Under the pieces are notes generated by a model. That model was not told the origin of the DNA and made no database searches. It was given only the letters and a program-made list of their open reading frames with translations. From positions 1 to 9,743 of the forward strand of contig CALMYW010000405.1 in NCBI GenBank assembly GCA_937873665.1: a DNA stretch of 9,743 nt, read 5' to 3'. Both the position numbers and the translations under genes were made by a program. The DNA comes from an uncultured Sphingorhabdus sp. GTDB lineage: Bacteria; Pseudomonadota; Alphaproteobacteria; Sphingomonadales; Sphingomonadaceae. Positions 6,304-9,743 of the stretch are shown here, piece by piece; position 1 is the stretch's first letter, and each line of letters starts with the position of its first letter.

Positions 6304-7697
6304 GATGATGGCCTAACATGCGGGTTGTTCCATTGCGGGGCCGCAGATCCAAGCTCTTGCGCTGGTCGGTCCCAACGCATCGCGCAATTCGAAAAACCAA
6401 CTGGTGGCTTCAATCGGCGCGCCGGACCCCATGGGGTAATCTCCAAATTGCTTGCGAAATCCGCCCGCATCGCTGGCGGAAAGTCTTCCGGCGTTGCTGC
6501 GCTTCCCCCGACGAATAGTAGTTCGGCGGTACGTGCGAGCGAAAGGCAAGCAGTGCGCCACGCCGAACCAGATAAGCGCGCGTTCAGCCCGCGGATGACC
6601 GCCGCTGCCATCAAATAGCCAGTGGCGTGATCGAGAGCCTGCACCGGGAGCGAAACCGGCCGTTCGGACTTCCGCCATGCCATGCCTGCGGCAGCAATGC
6701 CCGATGAAAACTGCACCAAGCTGTCAAATCCGCGTCGTGGCGCCCAAGGTCCGGAATGGCCATATGCACTGAGCGAAACATCGATCAGGCCGGGCCTGAG
6801 GGCTTGCCGCTTTGCATGGCCAAGCCCTAAGCCATCAAGCGCATCGCGGCGATAGCCATGGACCAGCACATCGGCCTCCGCCAGTAGCTGCTCAAACGTC
6901 TCGCGATCATCGGGCCGGTGTAGATCGAGCCGCGTGCAACGTTTGCCCAGCGTTACGTCGGGAACGACGGCGGGCTCATCCCAGTACGGCGGATCAATTC
7001 GCAGCACGTCTGCACCCAGACCGGCCAAAAAGCGGGTCGCCACCGGCCCGGCCAGGATCCGCGTCAGGTCCAGAATGCGCAGGCCTGCAAGCGGCCGATC
7101 GCGGGAAGGTCGCCATAATGATGGACCCTCGCTGCTCGATTCCCCCCATTTGATGAGTGGCTCGCCGCTGACTGCACCTCCCTGCGGATGCGCCATCCAA
7201 TCGTCATGACCGCGCAAAGCCGCAGCACAACCTCCCGCCGCGACGACCTCATTCTCCAAGTCTTGCACAGCGAACCTGGAAACGGCGGCTTCGACAACAT
7301 CGCGCTTTGCCGCACAGCCAAGCACCGACAGCCCCGCTGCCTTGTGATGGGCTGCGTTGGTATGCAACTTGATCCATCCGTCGCTACCAGCATAGTCTCC
7401 CGCAATGGAATCCCAGGTTTGTGGCAGCGCCCAGCCTTGAGGTGCAATCGTAAAATTGAACCAAAGCGAGGCCAGACGCCGATCAACCACCACGTTCATT
7501 ATCTGGCCCAATTCTGCCATAAGATCTGCTAGAGCCAACCCGGCGACACCGATAGAGGCGATCGCGAGGTCGGTAACCGGGAAGCAGGATGGAAGGCTCC
7601 CGGAACCTGTTACGGTCAACCGCTCGACCGCATTATTGGACAGCCCAAGCGCCGCACAGCATTGCGAAAGAATAAAATCTGTTGGCATATCGGACAT
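6300..7697 (-). CDS. Class III (CaiB/BaiF family) CoA-transferase
   Basis: The predicted protein has 465 residues and should move CoA between organic acids. Residues 1-190 are an extra N-terminal part with a DGWIKLHTN motif at 106-114. The classical CaiB/BaiF start lies at about 205-235 (LRILDLTRILAGPVATRFLA, then GADVLRIDPP). VHGYRRDALDGLGLG and YGHSGPW follow, typical of the family. In ALDHATGYLMAA, Asp356 aligns with the nucleophilic Asp169 of formyl-CoA transferase, so activity is expected. This length matches a long subgroup rather than the roughly 400-residue single form. The start at 7697 is chosen because AAAGGTG lies nine bases upstream; an in-frame start at 7766 would run into the divergent promoter. 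It is coupled to the methyltransferase by an ATGA overlap and diverges from the HTH-citrate synthase. Acyl substrates are unknown. Confidence 0.9.
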   Translation of the reverse strand: MSDMPTDFILSQCCAALGLSNNAVERLTVTGSGSLPSCFPVTDLAIASIGVAGLALADLMAELGQIMNVVVDRRLASLWFNFTIAPQGWALPQTWDSIAGDYAGSDGWIKLHTNAAHHKAAGLSVLGCAAKRDVVEAAVSRFAVQDLENEVVAAGGCAAALRGHDDWMAHPQGGAVSGEPLIKWGESSSEGPSLWRPSRDRPLAGLRILDLTRILAGPVATRFLAGLGADVLRIDPPYWDEPAVVPDVTLGKRCTRLDLHRPDDRETFEQLLAEADVLVHGYRRDALDGLGLGHAKRQALRPGLIDVSLSAYGHSGPWAPRRGFDSLVQFSSGIAAAGMAWRKSERPVSLPVQALDHATGYLMAAAVIRGLNARLSGSAWRTACLSLARTAELLFVGGSAATPEDFPPAMRADFASNLEITPWGPARRLKPPVGFSNCAMRWDRPAQELGSAAPQWNNPHVRPSS

Positions 7698-7771
7698 TGG
7701 CGTTTCACCTTTCTGCAGAGACAGCATTCCGGTGTTGGAGCGCATGATCAATCTTGATACATACAATCAAT
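7698..7771. promoter_or_regulatory. Divergent promoter region of the CoA-transferase and HTH-citrate synthase genes
   Basis: The 74 bp between the two divergent starts must serve both units. TACAAT at 7762-7767 resembles a -10 box for the rightward gene, but it lies only five bases before the ATG at 7772, so it would fit only if a start further downstream were used or the match is fortuitous. No good -35 partner was found. The minus-strand AAAGGTG near 7707-7713 is the ribosome binding site of the CoA-transferase. The rightward gene has no good Shine-Dalgarno sequence; GGAG at 7737-7740 is too far from either possible start. Confidence 0.45.
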
Positions 7772-7790
7772 ATGAAATCTTGGATTGATC
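7746..7790. repeat. Nested inverted repeats, candidate operator
   Basis: GATCAATC (7746-7753) and GATTGATC (7783-7790) are exact inverted copies. Inside them TTGAT (7754-7758) and ATCAA (7766-7770) form a second inverted pair with a 7-base spacer. AATCTTG also occurs twice directly (7750-7756 and 7776-7782). The cluster straddles the start of a gene whose product carries a DNA-binding domain, so an autoregulatory operator is the natural hypothesis. The arms are short and AT-rich, so chance is not excluded. Confidence 0.4.
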
Positions 7791-8902
7791 GGGATGATGC
7801 GCTGGCGCTGCTTGGGGTCAAAGCCCAGACCTTGTATGCCTATGTCAGTCGCGGTCGCATCCGAATGGAACCTGATCGCGTCGATGCGCGTCGCAGTCGC
7901 TATCACGCCGGCGATATCGCTGAATTGGTAGCTCAACGCTCTCGGGGGCGGAGGGCCGCGACGATTGCAGCCAGTGCCCTGGCGCTCGGCGAACCGGCGA
8001 TCCCGACCAGTATCTCGATCTCTGAAAAAGGAAGACTATTCTTTAGAGGCCGAGATGCGGCCGAGCTGTCACAAACCGAAGACCTGGAGCGATTGGCAGC
8101 GTTATTTTGGGAAAAGCCTACTGCTGCTGATCTGACTGGCCGTTCAATTACTGCCCTCGATCCGTTTGCTGCGCTCGCTAGTCTCGCATCGGCATCAAAG
8201 CCCAGCCTCGGTCGCGGCAGCGTTACCCTGACCGAGGACGCCGGCCTGATCGTTGGCACACTTGCCAACGTCGTCGGCGCTGTATCGAGTAATGAACCGC
8301 TTCACCAACGCCTGGCCGAAGGCTGGGGCTGCGATCAGACGGCGGCGCACAAGCTCCGCGAGGCGCTGGTGCTCATGGCTGACCATGATCTAACCGCTTC
8401 AACCTTTGCGGTGCGTGTCGCCGCATCGACAGGCGCTTCGCTTGCTGCGAGTGTGCTGGCCGGACTCTGCGCTTTGTCTGGCCCGCGCCATGGGGGTGCG
8501 GCGTCGGCATTATGCACGCTCATTACGGAAGCTTCTCGCGATGGAACGGAAAGCACGGTTGATAACTGGCTCAATCGGGGTGCCGAATGTCCCGGGTTTG
8601 GCCATCCACTCTATCCGGATGGCGATCCGCGCGCAGAAATAATGCTCGATGGTATTTCGGTCCCTGACGAGATGCAGCGCTTAGCCGAAGCTGTCTTCAC
8701 GAGGACGGGATTGCGCCCCAACTGCGATTTCGGACTTGTGGCGATCACCAACCGGTTTGAGCTGCCCCAACACGCTCCATTCAATTTATTCTTGATCGGC
8801 CGAAGCGTTGGTTGGTGTGCTCACGCAATTGAGCAATCCCGGTCGGGGCACCTGATCCGCCCTCGCGGTCGGTACGAAGGTCCTCCACTGATGATTGATT
8901 GA
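7772..8902 (+). CDS. Citrate synthase-like enzyme with N-terminal helix-turn-helix domain
   Basis: The predicted protein has 376 residues. Residues 4-60 form a MerR/excisionase-type helix-turn-helix (DALALLGVKAQTLYAYVSRG, then RRSRYHAGDIAELV). The citrate synthase fold follows from about 75. Catalytic residues are present: His240 in GPRHGGA (pig His274), His278 in PGFGHPLY (His320) and Asp319 in NCDFG (Asp375). Arg287 in GDPRA, Arg344 in LIGRSVG and an Arg near 363 match the oxaloacetate-contacting arginines. An active condensing enzyme for acetyl-CoA or a related acyl-CoA with an oxoacid is therefore expected. The body is shorter than housekeeping citrate synthase, so an accessory role is likely. 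ATG 7772 is preferred; a TTG at 7754 would add six residues. HTH-bearing citrate synthase homologues exist in other proteobacteria. The domain suggests control of its own divergent promoter, which is inference. Confidence 0.9.
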   Translation: MKSWIDRDDALALLGVKAQTLYAYVSRGRIRMEPDRVDARRSRYHAGDIAELVAQRSRGRRAATIAASALALGEPAIPTSISISEKGRLFFRGRDAAELSQTEDLERLAALFWEKPTAADLTGRSITALDPFAALASLASASKPSLGRGSVTLTEDAGLIVGTLANVVGAVSSNEPLHQRLAEGWGCDQTAAHKLREALVLMADHDLTASTFAVRVAASTGASLAASVLAGLCALSGPRHGGAASALCTLITEASRDGTESTVDNWLNRGAECPGFGHPLYPDGDPRAEIMLDGISVPDEMQRLAEAVFTRTGLRPNCDFGLVAITNRFELPQHAPFNLFLIGRSVGWCAHAIEQSRSGHLIRPRGRYEGPPLMID

Positions 8903-9009
8903 ACCTAATCGCATTAGACAAGAGCTTTGCCGAGCGTAAGGAAAGTAATTACGAGGCCAACGGTCTTGCCCGAGCGGGTGGGCGCGAACCACGAGACAGC
9001 GGTCGATCC

Positions 9010-9426
9010 TTAACTTACCTGCGTAGCGCGTGTACGCAAGCTAGCAAACAATGGTCGATATTCGTCAAGCGCCAAATCAGTGAGCAATTCTGCCTCGTAA
9101 AGTGAAAACCACCTTAGCTCCGTGTGCTCTTTATCTCTGATTGTGGGGTTACCCTCCCATTCTTCCACGGCATATATGTGGAATGTCGCAGGATCAGTGC
9201 TTGCAGATCGGTCGGAGATTATCTCGGCAATAAGGCAATACTTAAGTGGGATGGCACCAATTTCCTCTGTAATCTCACGGATCAGGGCTTCCTCAAGGGT
9301 TTCACTGCCTTGGAGGTGACCGCCAGGAAAGCTCCAGCAATCCGGATAGGCTTTACGATGCGGACTGCGGCGAGCGAGCAGGACATTCTTGCCACTCATC
9401 AGAACTGCATTTACGATGGTTTGCAT
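9010..9426 (-). CDS. NUDIX hydrolase
   Basis: The predicted protein has 138 residues, a single NUDIX domain of usual length. The complete Nudix box spans Gly36 to Ala58: GHLQGSE, then seven residues, then REITEEIGA. This matches Gx5Ex7REUxEExGU, with Glu51, Glu54 and Glu55 as the metal-binding glutamates. YPDCWSFPGG before the box is typical of MutT-like and related pyrophosphohydrolases. The enzyme should cleave a nucleoside diphosphate linked to another moiety with magnesium, but the substrate cannot be assigned: oxidised nucleotide sanitation and housecleaning of other nucleotides are both possible. The ATG at 9426 has GAGAGG two bases upstream, close but usable. It converges with the citrate synthase gene across 107 bp and stands alone, so it is probably not part of that module. 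Confidence 0.9.
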   Translation of the reverse strand: MQTIVNAVLMSGKNVLLARRSPHRKAYPDCWSFPGGHLQGSETLEEALIREITEEIGAIPLKYCLIAEIISDRSASTDPATFHIYAVEEWEGNPTIRDKEHTELRWFSLYEAELLTDLALDEYRPLFASLRTRATQVS

Positions 9427-9743
9427 AGCCTCTCGGCTACACTCATGGCCGAATATCTGCTATCGAGAATTTAAGGTTTTCTCCTAAATGTCGCTTTTCT
9501 TGTCGTGACGGGACACCTATGCTCTCGATGATCGACCTTGGGGCGGCGGCGATCCGCCAACCTGTGACGCAAACAGCGTTACGTTATGCTTCCTGAAATT
9601 TGAAGCGCGATTGTTGTCATGGGGCCATCCGACCGCCCGGGCTGGGCTCATGCCGCAGCACTTCGAACACCCTTCGCCGGTGTCTGTTTCTTGCCGGTCG
9701 GCGTGAGGCGGCCGCCAACACCCTCCCGCGGGGCGAGCCTGCG
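9427..9743. other. Right-hand region without a complete gene
   Basis: These 317 bp lie upstream of the NUDIX gene and should contain its promoter in the first part. The short AT-richer stretch near 9465-9500 is the most likely place, but no clear -35/-10 pair was found. No RNA gene, repeat or complete coding frame could be supported. Only the far right holds a possible gene end, listed separately. Confidence 0.5.
9648..9743 (-). CDS. Possible C-terminal end of a gene entering from the right edge
   Basis: On the minus strand a frame is open from the window edge to a TGA at 9648-9650, giving 31 residues ending in TPTGKKQTPAKGVRSAAA. The Lys/Pro/Ala-rich tail resembles a disordered protein C-terminus and the codons are GC-rich, but 31 open codons in GC-rich DNA are weak evidence. 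No family could be recognised. Confidence 0.25.
   Translation of the reverse strand, partial: RRLAPREGVGGRLTPTGKKQTPAKGVRSAAA

Noticed and set aside
7188..7788. Plus-strand frames opposite the CoA-transferase gene
   Set aside because: They are shadows of a gene with clear family motifs on the other strand.
8905..8917. Palindrome CTAAT-CGC-ATTAG after the citrate synthase stop, as a terminator
   Set aside because: The stem is short and AT-rich with no following T-run, so an intrinsic terminator is not supported.
8899..9105. Small plus-strand frame after the citrate synthase gene (68 codons)
   Set aside because: It runs into the NUDIX gene on the opposite strand, has no ribosome binding site and no recognisable composition.
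9124..9474. Plus-strand open frame (116 codons) opposite the NUDIX gene
   Set aside because: The minus-strand NUDIX box is complete, and the plus-strand translation shows no motif.

Overview
The window looks like accessory DNA from a GC-rich alphaproteobacterium. The order Sphingomonadales is my best guess, from codon use and from the kinds of genes present: tandem ParB/RepB-like proteins behind a large serine recombinase, a small membrane-anchored thermonuclease, and a class III CoA-transferase beside an HTH-citrate synthase. No rRNA, tRNA, CRISPR array or recognisable insertion sequence was seen. The taxon is an inference; the gene families are read directly from motifs.

Left part (1-3482, minus strand): a tightly coupled three-gene operon transcribed leftward. 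It encodes a large serine recombinase (1911-3482) and two different ParB-superfamily proteins (1012-1911 and 60-1019). The genes overlap by 1 and 8 bases, and a fourth gene may begin at base 23 and run off the left edge. This is a mobile-element module whose combined function I do not know. Divergently from it, across about 120 bp, runs a 203-residue protein (3603-4214) with two predicted DNA-binding regions joined by a four-fold (N/S)DPx linker. It is a candidate regulator or accessory factor for the recombinase.

Middle part (4327-5444, plus strand): a membrane-anchored staphylococcal-nuclease-like protein with its catalytic residues intact, followed after 11 bp by an unrecognised small protein with about three membrane segments.

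Right part (5572-8902): a metabolic module. A class III (CaiB/BaiF) CoA-transferase and a SAM-dependent methyltransferase form a minus-strand pair with a 4-base ATGA overlap. Divergently, a citrate-synthase-like enzyme with an N-terminal MerR/excisionase-like helix-turn-helix domain is encoded at 7772-8902. The enzyme keeps the three classical catalytic residues and the oxaloacetate-contacting arginines, so it may be both an enzyme and a regulator of the shared promoter region. That region holds nested inverted repeats around the start codon. A NUDIX hydrolase (9010-9426, minus) follows. The last 317 bp hold no convincing complete gene, only a possible 3' end of a leftward gene entering from the right edge.

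The two candidates for an undescribed system are the recombinase-ParB-ParB operon with its divergent two-domain DNA-binding protein, and the HTH-citrate synthase/CoA-transferase/methyltransferase divergon.
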